Translations under genes and position numbers: made by a program
Part shown: one piece after another, positions 18,743-30,514 of the stretch
Position numbering within the stretch: the stretch's first letter is position 1
Layout of the letters: every line of letters starts with the position of its first letter
NCBI GenBank assembly: GCA_949752745.1
Contig: OX457032.1
Span: 12,721,543 to 12,785,542 of the forward strand
Length of the DNA stretch: 64,000 nt
DNA from: Protula sp. h YS-2021
Taxonomy: Eukaryota > Annelida > Polychaeta > Sabellida > Serpulidae
Direction: 5' to 3'
Notes under the pieces: model-generated
Told to the model about the DNA's origin: nothing
What the model saw: only the letters and a program-made list of their open reading frames with translations
The model's database searches: none

Positions 18743-19082
18743 TCTTCTTTGTCACAATTTGAAATAATTCTTTCGACATTTAATCACAACTCTGTTCTTT
18801 CGACATTTAATCACAACTCTGTTCGTAATGCCTTAGATATGAGCAAGGAGTGAAGAATAAAGAGGGTGAAAAATTTTAATTGCGAAAATGCTTCTTCTAC
18901 GCCATGTGGGTCAGGTCTGAAATGTACCTTGTGATATGCAATATAAATTACTATATATTCATACGCATGGAGGGGTTTTTCAAATATACTCACATTATTA
19001 TAGCCAATTGGTGACGTCACAAGTCTTGCCAAAGGTCATGATTAAATGTCGAAAGAATTATTTCAAATTGTGACAAAGAAGA
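18743..19082. mobile_element. 340-bp MITE with 44-bp inverted ends
   Basis: Positions 18743-18786 (tcttctttgtcacaatttga onward) are the inverse complement of 19039-19082 with almost no mismatches. The left arm also carries a direct doubling of a 27-bp segment (ctttcgacatttaatcacaa onward) at about 18770-18824. No coding capacity. Flanking target duplications are not clear. Confidence 0.7.
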
Positions 19083-19438
19083 CCCCTCTCAGCTGACATT
19101 TTAGCATGTGAAATCCGTAAACTAGGCGTGGCCATAGCTTTGCTAGATCAATGTTTTGAAAATTACTAAGTGTTTGCTTTATCATTGCTTCAGTAAAGAA
19201 TGCATGCCGCTTTAACTTTTTTGAATGATTTTAGGCAGATGTGAAAAATTGCAGTTACAACACTTGATCGATACAAAATAAGAAATTTTGTTTAAAAGTA
19301 GTAGGGAAATGGGCGTAACAAAACAGCCCCTAAGCGGCAGACGGACTAAAACAGCCCCTAAGCGGCAGACGGACTAACCTACCCTCCCCCTAGGCGGCAG
19401 ACGGGCTAACCCTAGGACATACTATGTTTTTGGAACCC

Positions 19439-19454
19439 ATTATGACGTCATAAT
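19439..19454. promoter_or_regulatory. Perfect 16-bp palindrome containing a CRE (TGACGTCA), left arm
   Basis: ATTATGACGTCATAAT is self-complementary and contains the full cAMP-response element octamer. The same palindrome occurs in the other arm at 22364-22379. Binding by CREB/ATF factors or by a transposase is possible; neither is shown. Confidence 0.5.
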
Positions 19455-19559
19455 AGGCGGCATAACAATGGTGAGAAAGTTAGCACCTCGAAAGTGAGGA
19501 CCTCCCCCCCCCCCCACCCCCACACCTCCTCGCAGGAGAGCAAAATCAGCACAGCGAAA

Positions 19560-20620
19560 AAGGTCAATTACTTCCGTCATGCTCAACCGATTTGAATATA
19601 AATTTTACTGTTTGATTAAGTTTTATATCTAGTTTTGTCATAAAGTGGTCACAGGCTATCTGCGAAGCTGGCTGTATGCATAATTTTGACATGTCGCCAT
19701 TTTAACTTTGTAAAAAGTGGAAAAAGGTCAATAACTTTCGTTGTATTTGACCGATTTGAATGAAAATTTTACTGTTTGATTCAGTTTTATATCTAGTTTT
19801 GTCATAAAGTGGTCACAGGCTATTTGCACCGGTGGCTGTATGCATAATTGCTTCATCTTAAAATTTAAACTTTGTAAAAAGTGAGATAACTAGCGTCACG
19901 GTTAACCGATTTCCATGAAAATTTAACTGTTTGATTCAGTTTTATATCTAGTTTTGTCACAAAGTGGTTACAGATTATTTGCACCAGTGGCTGTATGCAT
20001 AATTGATTTATCTTAAAATTTTAACTTTGTAAAAAGTGAAAAAGTGAGATAACTTCCGTCATGGTTAACCGATTTCCATAAAAAGTTTACCGTTTGATTC
20101 AGTTTTATATCTAGTTTTGTCATAAAGTAATCATAGGCTATTTGCGCAGCTGGCTGTATGCATAATTTTGATATGCCGTTATTTTAACTTTGTAAAAAGT
20201 GAAAAAGTGAGATATCTTCCGTCATGGTTAACTGATTTCCATGAAAATTTTACCGTTTGACTCAGTTTTATATCTAGTTTTGTCATAAAGTGGTCACAGG
20301 CTATTTGCGCAGCTGGCTGTTTGCATAATTGATTCACATTAAAATGTTAACTTAAAAGTGAGATAACTTCCGTCATGGTTAACCGATTTGAGTTAAAATT
20401 TCACCGTTTGATTCAATTTGATGTCCAGTTTATAGTAGTAATAGGGCTATTTGCATAGGTGGCTGTATGCATAATTGATTTACCTTAAAATTTTAACTTA
20501 AAAGTGAGATAACTTCCGTCATGGTTAACCGATTTGAATGAAAATTTCCCCGTTTGATTCAGTTTGATGTCAAGTTTACAGTGATTTTAGACTATTTGCA
20601 TAGGTGGCTGTAAGAACTTT
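19560..20620. repeat. Tandem array of about 160-bp units, left arm of the foldback element
   Basis: Seven diverged units each contain ataacttccgtcatggttaa, then gtttgattcagttttatatc, then gctgtatgcataattg. The spacing is 150-170 bp. Four units in inverse orientation occupy about 21660-22250, so the arms are related but differ in copy number. Confidence 0.85.
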
Positions 20621-20749
20621 GTGGAGCACCCCCCATTCAAACATGTGTTCGAATGACAAACCTCCCATTGAAAGTCGGTGTTCGAATGGCAAGCCCATTC
20701 AAACATGTGTTCGAATTATTATTTTTTTTGGAACATATTGTGTCAGTAT

Positions 20750-21475
20750 TGTTCAAGAAGTTTTTTTTCAACAAGTTGTTTAACAATTGTACAACAATTG
20801 TTCAACAAGCTGTTGTTCAACATGTTGAACATGTTGTTGAATAAGTTGAACATGTTCAACATGTTGTTGACTAAGTTGAACATGTTCAACATGTTCAACA
20901 GGTTGAACATGTTCAACAGGTTGAACAGGTTGAACATGTTCAACAGGTTGAACAGGTTGAACATGTTCAACATGTTGTTTAACATGTTGTTCAACATGTT
21001 GTTTAACATGTTGTTCAACATGTTGTTCAACAACTTGTTGTTCAACAAGTTGTTGTTCAACAAGTTGTTGTTCAGCAAGTTGTTGTTCAACACGTTGTAG
21101 TTCAGGCAAGATATAATAAAGACCTTGTAAATCAACAAATGTTGTAATATTGTTATAGATTTAAGCTCTGTGTATTTAAGTGTATTAATAAAACTATTCA
21201 ACATATGTCTTGTTTTTTTCTGAACTGGCTGATACTGTTGCATCAATTGTTTGAACTACAACATGTTGAGCAACAACTTGTTGAACCACAACTTGTTGAA
21301 CAACATGTTAAACAACATGTTGAACATGTTCAACTTGTTCAACAACATGTTGAACATGTTCAACTTGTTCAACAACATGTTGAACATGTTGAACAACATG
21401 TTCAATGTGTTGAACATGTAGAACAACAGCTTGTTGAGCAATTGTTGTACAATTGTCAAACAACTTGTTGAAAAA
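20750..21475. repeat. Palindromic GTTGAACATG phrase array at the foldback centre
   Basis: Short self-complementary phrases (ttgaacatgttcaa, gttgttcaacaacttg) repeat in two blocks, about 20760-21105 and 21245-21475, around an ordinary 140-bp spacer. All six frames stay open because the phrases lack stops; the predicted NMLFNMLF- or VEQQ-type peptides are a by-product of the repeat and not proteins. Confidence 0.85.
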
Positions 21476-22524
21476 AACTTGTTGAACAATACTATGACGT
21501 AATATATTCCAAAAAACAAATAAAATAAATAACTCGAACACATGTTTGAATGGGCTTGCCATTCAAACACCGTCTTTGAATGGAAGGCTTGTCATTCGAA
21601 CACTTGTTCGAATGGGCTTGCCATTCGAACACATCTTTGACTGGGGGTACTCCACAAAGTGCTTACAGCCACCTATGCAAATAGTCAATAATCACTGTAA
21701 ACTTGACATCAAACTGAATCAAACGGTGAAATTTTCATTCAAATCGTTTAACCATGACGGAAGTTATCTCACTTTTAAGTTAAAATTTTAAGGTGAATCA
21801 ATTATGCATACAGCCACCGATTCAAATAGCCTGTGACCACTTTATGACAAAACTAGACATTAAACTGAATCAAACGGTAAAATGTTCATGCAAATAGGCC
21901 AACTTTTGCGAAAGTTATCTCACTTTTTCACTTTCTACAAAGTTAAAATGGCAACATATCAAAATTATGCATACAGCCACCTGTGTAAATAGCCTGTTAC
22001 ACTTTTTAACAAAACTTTACATAAAACTGAATCAAACAGTAAAACTTTTATTCAAATCGGTCAACTATAACGTAAGTTATTGACCTTTTCCCACTTTTTA
22101 CAAAGTTAAAATTGCGACATGTCAAAATTATGCATACAGCCCGCTGTGCAAATAGCCTTTGACCACTTTATGACAAAACGAGATATAAAACTGAATCAAA
22201 CAGTAAAATTTTCATTCAAATCGGTTGAGCATGACGGAATTTATTGACCTTTTTCGCTGTGTTTATTTTGCTCTCATAAGAGGGGGGGGGGGGGATGGAA
22301 GGTTCTCACTTTCGAGGTCCTCACTTTTGAGGTGCTAACTTTCTCACCATGGTTATGCCGCCTATTATGACGTCATAATGGGCTCCACACATAGTATGTC
22401 CTAGGGTTAGCCCGTCCGCCGCCTAGGGGGTTGTAGGTTAGTCCGTCTGCCGCTTAGGGGCTGTTTCAGTCCGTCTGCCGCTTAGGGGCTGTTTTGTTAC
22501 GCCCATTTCCCTACTACTTTTAAA

Positions 22525-23159
22525 TGGTAGGCTTATATTTTACTGCTCAAAGACAAGGAGTCAATTTAAGTCAAAGGCATTTTATGGAAGTAAATTTTGC
22601 GAGACGAAAACTGAGAGATGGTAAATTAACAGGGTGAATAATTAGAGCTATGTTCGCTTTACTGTGAAATTTAATCAAAATTTGTAAAAAAAATACATGT
22701 TGGTTTTTTTCTATTGTAACAAGGCGGATAGTAATAAATTGACTGAATTGAAATGCTTGAAAAAAACCTGGCAATGAATTTTTGAATTATTTATTTCCCT
22801 TAAAACTATTTGCATAACTGATATGCTTATCTGCTACAATGGAAAGTTAAGAGAGGGCTGTTATTCTGCTTTTCTCTTACGTGTTCAGAAAAGCAGGGCT
22901 GCTTTTTTGCTAGGGTTGCATTTCTGCGCATAACAGCGATGTCTGGTTATTCGACTGGATATACGTTGCAAACTGAGTTCGATTTACGGCAGAGGCAGTG
23001 TCATTTCAGACCCACCCAGTCAAGCAAACAATAAAATGCATCAATTTTCTTTTTTACTGCTAAGTTCTGCAGAAAGGCTATTAAACAGTGATTTCGAAAC
23101 ATCATTATACATATCACACTTACGTAGCAGTTTTCAAGCATGTGATCAGTATGCAATGC
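22525..23159. other. AT-rich spacer
   Basis: Nothing recognisable lies between the foldback element and the GATATC array. Confidence 0.4.
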
Positions 23160-23965
23160 ATTTTCTAATTTATCAGGGAATTTTTGACATCAATAATTAA
23201 TTTTTTATCTCAAAAATTGATTTTTTGATATCAAGAATTAATTTTTGCTGTCTGTAATTGCATGTTTGATTTCTAAATGTTTTCTTGACCTTAAAAAATT
23301 GCTTTTGTTATCAATAAATATTTAGAAATATCAAGACATATTTGTTGATATCAAAAATGATTTACTAATATCCAAAGTTGGTTTTTGAGAGAAAAATTCA
23401 ATGTTTGACGGCCAAAAATGAAATATTTGAGGGCAAAATATTACTTTTGAGCTCAACTATTTATTTTCCTTTTATTGTATCAAGAACTTATTTCATATAT
23501 CATTATTTCAGATTGAGACTTTTCTAATTTGTATTTTGAAATCTGCAAATGATTTTTTTGATCTCAAAAATTGATTTTTGATATCAAAATATCAGTCTTT
23601 TTTGTTAAATAGAAAATTCAGAAGTACCCATCTGTAAATTAAATATGACTAGTCCTTGTATACAGAATCTTTCTTTAAATTTGTTACTGTACAAAAAGAA
23701 GCAATTCTTGAGATCAGAAATTTGTGTTGTTATTATTGATATCAATAATTTAAGTTTTCATCTCCAAAATGTAATTGACGATTCGTTAAATTTTATGTAA
23801 ATATGTGTCTCGCTTAAGATTTGTTCGTAAATTTGATTTTTTGATCCCAAAAATAAATTTTTGCAATCTGAAATTCAAATAACAATAGCAAAATATAAAT
23901 TATTGAGATCTATATTGATTTCTTGTATCTTTACTTATATCTTGATATCAAAAATAAGCATTAAA
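23160..23965. repeat. Degenerate TTTTTGATATCAAAAATT phrase array
   Basis: Dozens of diverged copies of a palindromic phrase centred on GATATC and variants (gacatc, gatctc, ttatct) are joined by aattaattttt spacers over 800 bp. There is no fixed period; copies appear in both orientations because the phrase is nearly self-complementary. No coding sequence. Confidence 0.7.
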
Positions 23966-24599
23966 TGTTAAAACGACATTCCATAGATCAGGCCCTTTAA
24001 AATTGTGTCGCGCCGGAAAATGTATCGGTTGATAAATGTTTCTAGGATTTTCTTAATTCTACCTTTTAATTGATAACGACAAACTGAGACAAGATAAATG
24101 GAGAGCGAAAGCAATAGAGAGGAAAAGGTGATAACTACAACTTGCCCAGTCGACTATAGAGTTTCAAAGTTTGTTCAGAGAGTAACGAAGCACTTATTTT
24201 AAGTTTGGTTGTGGTAAATAAATTAAGTGAATTATATTTTATGACCTATAAGCTATTATACAAAGAGTAACTTTGTGATCTGAACTTTGACCATAGATTT
24301 TTCACTGCACTGCTTTATCTCGGAAACCGTTAGAGATGTGGACCTTATACGACCCATTACAAAGTGTTGTAGAAGATTTAAAGTCATGGCTGTGTGCCTA
24401 GCTGTCGTTCATAAGATCAAAATTTAACCAGAACTTGGCTTATGGTGCCTTGCAGTTTTCAGGATGGCAACGTTGCGTTTATGTACGACATCATATGTCA
24501 ATTTGATTTTAGATTTTCGAGGAAAACCTAGCTTAGTAGATAAAGATTTCTCAAAGCATTTGACAACACAACGTAAACAACTAGTTTCGGTTGACAAAA

Positions 24600-25652
24600 T
24601 AGTGAAGGCGGTTTAAGCATATCAATCTCTCGAAAATGTGGATCGTTCCGCTGGAGGGCAAGACTTAAAGAAATCCGTGTTTCAAAAGCAGAAAGTCAAT
24701 ATGATGAGATCCATGGATATGGTTGCTCTTTACTCAGAGGATGATGAAGAAGAAGAGGGAAACGATATGTAGTACTGCTTCAGATTTCAGGAAAAATCTG
24801 TCAAGAAAGACAGAGACTATTTAAAGTAACTTGCAATCACTGTGGTGGAAAAGGTCACTACTAGAATGAATGCCCTTCCATGCGAATAAAGTCTTTAAAC
24901 GCCTGAACTCCCTCACTGAAGCCAAGGGGAAGCAGATTACAGGAGAACATACTAAACACAAAAGACAAGTCAGCAGAATCCTCAAATGTTCGAGCGAGCA
25001 GGAAAGAAGTCAAACAAGCAACAGATAACAAGAATAATTCAAACTTAGAAACTGTTGAACGTATTGAAAACGTTTACCAGGAAAACTTTGAAGATGAAAA
25101 CCTTTTATCTCATAATATTTCTGACGAAAGCTGTGTTTTAGATGTTTAGATGGCTTTACATTTAGAATCACGGAAAACTGGACTAACATAGCAACTTGAT
25201 AAAGAGCTTTTAAGCTATATAATTTGTCCTAAAGTGGAGGAAAATGCAACTAAGGACACTCAATTTGAAATCATTTGTCATTTAAGCTGTGATCCGTTAT
25301 TGGAATTTTAGCTTATCAGGTCACCTCTGTGCTGATAATGTCTAAAAGAAGCTTCATCGCAAGTATTACTGACCAGGAAGTGCCGTCAAATGTCAGATAT
25401 TATATTAAAACTTGTCAAACCTGCCAACCAAAAAAGAATCCTCGTCGATTTTACTGCTCTGCACTACAGAAATACATTGTAGGGAATTGTTTCGAGAGAA
25501 TTGGGATGGATATCTTGGGTTCCTTTCCTCAAACTTATCGAAGGAATAAATACGTCCTAGTAGTGGTAGATTTTTTTTCCAAATAGATTGAGGCTTATCC
25601 TCTACCAGATTAATCTGCCGAAACTACAGCAAGAGTCTTTTGCTACAATTGG
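24600..25652 (+). mobile_element. Gypsy-type retrotransposon relic, left part (gag zinc knuckle, start of integrase)
   Basis: A CCHC zinc knuckle (CNHCGGKGHY, one stop codon, NEC) at 24832-24873 marks the end of gag. An integrase begins near 25320 with the HHCC-type finger (GHLCADN, then CQTCQPKK) and the core start GMDILGSFPQT, VLVVVDFFSK. Stops and at least one frameshift break it. No protease, reverse transcriptase or RNase H is visible between the knuckle and the integrase, only about 450 bases, so the middle of pol is deleted. The reading frame stops being meaningful at 25652, where another element has inserted. It resumes at 30527. Confidence 0.8.
25641..25652. repeat. Target-site duplication, left copy
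   Basis: TGCTACAATTGG here is identical to 30515-30526. The two copies flank the inserted I-type LINE. Removing the element and one copy restores a continuous integrase reading frame. Confidence 0.9.
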
Positions 25653-28600
25653 TACAATTTGCTACAATTTGATTGATTGGTTTAACGACAACAGCAACCC
25701 GTTAGAGTCATATTGTGTCGGTCTGTTGCTATGCTAAGACTCAGTTGAAACAAAAATCAATTAAAATAGACAAAACAAGTAGTGCATAACTTAGCAAAAC
25801 AAGTAGTGTATACATCTAAAACCAAATAAATTGAATTTAAACTTAAGCTTACTGTACAAGTGTATTTCTTTCAGAAAAGAAATAATTTTGTTTGGTGCTA
25901 CCTTTATAAAAGGTCTTTCATGGAATTAACACTGTGGTAGCGTGAACGAATACGCTGAAAATTTAGCAGAATATGTTTTACAGTCAAACGTTCTTGACAA
26001 CCAATACATTATGGAGGCGCGTCGCCTCATAAAGATATCCGTGGGTGATGCATGTATGCCCGATTCGAGCTCTATGCATAACCATTGTGTTGCTAATATT
26101 GCTAACAGCTAGCTGCTTTTGTGCAGCTGTTGGTTGGATTTGAAAGAGCTTGCTATTTCTTTGTTCGTTCCACTTTTGTTGCCAAAGTTTTATTGACATA
26201 ACTTGAAATATGCGGTTTAAAGTTGGAGTATGGTATGAGAAGGTCGGATATGTTGTAGTTTTAGCGCCTCTTTTGCTTCCTTGTCCGAAGCTTCATTACC
26301 AGCTATGCCGACGTGACTTGGCACCCAGCAAAACACTAGGAGTTTTCCTTGTTTGATTGCCCTTTCATAAGGTACTATTGGGTCTAAAATCATTGTGTTC
26401 GACACTTACAGATTTTCTAGTGATTGTAAGACCGATAAGAAATCGACACAGATAAGGAACTTTTTGTACCTACTAATCTTTACGATTTCCATGGCTAGTT
26501 GGAGTGCCCGGACCTCCTCGGAAAAGGTGGAGGAGCCGTTTGGTAATCTTGTTTTCAGGGTATTTGATTTTGTAACTATTGAGGCAGCAACTATTTTATC
26601 GAGTTTAAATCCGTCCGTGTATATGAAATGATGGTGAAGGTAGGTTTCTTTTATCTCAGCAAACATAACTTTGAACTTTTCAGCATTTGTTGCGTCTTTG
26701 GAAAAGTTTTGTTTTGCTTATGGCTGGTCTTTGTATTTTCCATGTTGAGTATATTTGGAAACTTTTAAGTTTGCAAGTTGCTCGACTTTGATTGCAGCAT
26801 TATTAAGGTGGTTACGGATTCTAGCGCCAAAGGGTACGATAACCCTAGGGCGTGTGTTTAAGATTTCGGAATGGCCGTTTCCGAACACTGCCTTATGGGT
26901 GGGGTTTTCCTTATTTGCGTATAGTTTAATTGCATGTTGCATTGACAGTTTGATTCGCTGGATATCTAATAATTGTTCATTTGATTCAACCTGAAGACTT
27001 TCTGCAGGTGATGTCCTCAAAGCGTTAAGGCAGAGGCGAGGGGCTTGGTTTTGTATTGGGTTGTATTGTCGATCCGTAGACGATGCTACCATAATCTTTT
27101 CTAGATCTTATTAATTATCTATGCAGTTTTAATTTAGTACTGGTATCTACTCTGCAGTCTTGGGCGAAAACGACTCGTAGCAGGTTGAGTGCCTTTTGAC
27201 ATTCCCTCTTCACGTCTTTTATGTGGGGAATAAAATTTAGCTTCGAGTCCAGAATTAGACCAAGGAATTTGTTTCCCTTTACTACAGGTCGTCTACAAAG
27301 AGTGAGCTGTCTATTCCCTGTTTAGTTGCGCCTTTGATACTATTGATTTTGATTAGAAACAACAGAATTGATAGAATACAGTCTTGAGGATAGCCCTCTT
27401 CTTGGTCAAAATAACTCGAGAAAATAGAACCGTCTGTCATTTAAAAACGCTTCAATGAATTCAGGAAGGCGACCTTTTACACCAAGATCGTAGAAGTCTT
27501 GCATGACCCCTTGTTTCCAAGCCGTGTCAAAGGTTTTTCTGAATCAAAGAAAACAGTGATGACATGTTCGTTGTTGATAAAACCCACTCTTATAAACGAC
27601 TTGAGTCTAACCAGATGATCTATGGCACTACTTTCTTTTCTGACGCCGCTTTGGATGTCGGTAAGCAGATGATTTTTCTCTAAATACCAAATTAGTCTTA
27701 TGGCTATCATTCGCTCTAGTGTTTTGCACAATGAACCTGTCAGAGATATTGGGCGGTAATTTTGGGGATTAGTAGAATCCTCATTAGGTTTTGAAATTGG
27801 TATGATACTGCCTTCTTTCCATATTTCAGAAAAGTTTCCTGTAGTCCAGACCTGGTTGAGTAGCTCTAGGAGGACTTCAAGGGTTTCCTCAGGTAGGTGT
27901 TGTAGAACCTGGCAGCTGAACCATATGAGCTATGTATAGCGTCTTTCAACTCCGCTGGGGTAAAGGAGCTATTGTACTGTTCCAAGTTATTTAAGGTGAA
28001 GTCTATTGGTATTTGTTCTTTAACTTGTTTTATTTGACGGAACGCAAGAGAGTAATTGTCAGATGAAGAGTTGAACTGAAAGGTTCTGCCAAAGGTATTT
28101 GCTATTTCATAGGGCTTTGTGATAGTTTGATTGTTTGAAGTGAGGTGGTTTATGGGTTTTGAGATGTTTTTACCAGATATTTTTCGACTTGTCTCCCACA
28201 CTTTTCTGGTTGAATTGTTTTTATTTAATTTGGACATATATTCCGCCCAGGTTAGCTTTTTGTTTGCTTTGATGGTTCGGCGTGCTGTGGCATGCATCCT
28301 TGTGTATTCCAGTTGTGTACTATTGTCCGGGTTGATGTAAAATTGGCGCCGAGCTGTTTTCCGCATGGCTATTGCTTTTTTGCAATCGTCGTTAAAGGTT
28401 CTTGCTGTTTTTTTTTTAGGATTTCCGGAAGTTTTTCCATGATTGCCTGGATTAGAGCCGTAAAAAATAAAATCGGGTCGTCGTTGTGTGTAAACTGGTT
28501 GATTTTAATGGCCTTTTTGCAGAGTTTCTAGAACAGTAACCAATCTGCTTTGTGGAATTTTCACTTTCTTTCTGTTGCTGTGAATTTAGCGGTTTTAATA

Positions 28601-30514
28601 AAATGGGGAAGTGGTCGCTGCCATAGGTATCGTCCAAGACTTCCCATTAAAATTTCTAAAAATAAATTACTAGATGCCACTCAAAGTCGATAGGGTTTTA
28701 AACCAGTGCCAGGGTGTAGGTATGTTGGGGTTTTATCATTGTAAAGGGAGAGGTTGTGGAAATTTAGAAAGCTTTCAATTACCTTTCCTTTTGGGCTGTG
28801 ATAAGAAGCACTGCAAGTCACCAACCGAAGAGATGGTGGCTTGTCAACCCGTATTGACTGTTCTGCGGTTTGTTTTGACGGCAGTAGCGTAATTTTGCAA
28901 GCCTTCTCCCTCTACGATTTGGCGAGCCTCCGTGTACGTGACACCCCTCTCTGCTTTTACCTGTTGCACTTTTTTCTCATGGGCAGTTTCTTGAGGAGGC
29001 CGCATGGGCACTTTGGCAGTTTTTCCACTTGGGATTTATAGTTGCTTGTCGAGTGGCGCTTTTCGGCGCATCTTGAACAGGTGGGTTTTTTACAAATACT
29101 GCTGCTGTGTCCATATCGCTGGCGATATATGCCTTCATTTCCAGACTCAGATGATCGACTTTTATTTTTTGTGGCCTTTGAAAGGTGAGCATATAGGTTC
29201 CTGTTTTTCCCATAGCTCTGGCTGCTATGACACCTTGGTCTGTGAGCCCTTCAACCATCTCATCCTCGGAACAGTACATCAGTTCTGCGTCTACGCCTTT
29301 CGATACGTTTAGGCTTTTGTGTGGTGCGCATTTTACTGTGTAAACTACAAATTGGGTAGTGTTGCAGAGACTGTTGCTCTGTTTAGCTGTTATTACCCGA
29401 ACCAAAACGTCCTCGGATTGCATGCGTTTGACTGTGTAGTTTGAGCCAACGATAGCTGTCAACTGTTTCTCAATCGCGAAAGGCGAGAGTTTAAGTGGTC
29501 CGTTCAGACTCGAAACAACTATGAACTTCGGAAAAATCATAGGAGGCGCATCTATTTCGACGCGTGGCCCCTTTTTGGCGTTTTAGTTGTATTTGTATAA
29601 TTTCCATCCATAGTTAATATTCAATTTTGTCAGGTCTGCAGGCCCCCGACCCTACTTTACCGACCTTTTAGCAGCGGGAATTCCGCTCGGGGCTAGGTCC
29701 CCTACGCCGTTTGATTAGCCCATAAGCCGCAGTATGGTTAACCTGAACGACCAGCCGTTAATGATCGTGACGGGCCAACACGACCACCCTTCTTGGATTG
29801 AAAAATCGGGCCAAAGCCGTATATTGGTCATCAGGCCCTGTATTGCCTAGAATCTGGTAACCTCAACAACCAGGTCACCGGTCTCCATATCATAAGGGGT
29901 GCAATCCACGGCAAAGTGCGTTTTTGGGGGGCAGGACTGCTTTCAGCGAAGAAGACCTCTGAGGTGAATTTGATCTGGGTAAACGCACAACAGATTGTTA
30001 CGCTTTTATGCGATCAACGTAAGAACGGTCTGACAAGGTAAACGGAAGGAAATACTTTTAATTTGTAAGTATGGGTTAAGAAAACCCCAGAGATTGAAGG
30101 TTTAGTGAGTTGTCTTGTGTTATTATTGGTATTCATGGTATTTTTAGTAGAGGATTAAATATTTCGAAAGAGGTAGGTAAGTGAAAAAAGAAGTTTGTTA
30201 TGGTTACTTAGTTAATTATTTGACATCGGAAGTGGGTATTGGCAATAGTTTGCAAGTTTGATGAAGAGGTGGGTAGGTTTATATTACTGTCAAGGTATGA
30301 TACTTCAAGGTTGGTTTGACTAGAGTTTAGACTATTGACAGAGTATATTGGGGAGGGAGCGAGATACCAGTAGAACTGGGTTAGGCCCAGTAAGACTGGT
30401 AGCCCGATGGGGGTCGGAATATAGATTGCGCCCCCCCCCATTGGATCAAGGGGCTCCTTTTAACAATAAAGCCACGGACCCATCTTAGGCAGCTTAACGT
30501 CGTGCCCAGGACAC
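25653..30514 (-). mobile_element. I/Nimb-type LINE with RNase H, inserted in the Gypsy relic
   Basis: On the minus strand the element starts at 30514 (gtgtcctgggcacgacg) and has a 5' leader of nearly 1 kb. ORF1 is at 29540-28900, ending in CCHC-like knuckles (NCQSAHAASSRNCP). Next come the last third of the endonuclease (SLYNDKTPTYLHPG, then GSDHFPIL near 28620), RT fragments at 28366-27477 (NYRPISLTGSLCKTLERM), and RNase H at 26666-26220 (YTDGFKLDK, CWVPSHVGIAGNEASDKEA). The 3' end is a short ATCA-type tail (ccaatcaatcaaattg). The endonuclease N-terminus and the RT catalytic box are missing and many stops occur. RNase H with these knuckles fits the I/Nimb group. Length is 4862 bp. Confidence 0.85.

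Larger units (their letters stand above)
19297..22518. mobile_element. 3.2-kb foldback element with nested inverted tandem-repeat layers
   Basis: The ends are perfect inverted copies (AGTAGTAGGGAAATGGGCG at the left, its complement at the right), flanked on both sides by TTTAAA at 19291-19296 and 22519-22524. From outside to inside the arms mirror each other in five layers. These are a 28-bp repeat (cagcccctaagcggcagacg); a unique part with a 16-bp palindrome ATTATGACGTCATAAT; an array of about 160-bp units (seven on the left, four on the right); a block of cattcaaacatgtgttcgaa phrases; and a centre of GTTGAACATG phrases. No transposase is recognisable, so it would be non-autonomous. TTTAAA contains TTAA, the target of piggyBac-like and Kolobok-like elements, but the superfamily is not proven. 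Confidence 0.85.

Noticed and set aside
20678..21570. Long open frames with peptides rich in NML, FNM, VEQQ or VEHV
   Set aside because: They occur on both strands and in several frames of a stop-free palindromic phrase array; no gene signals.
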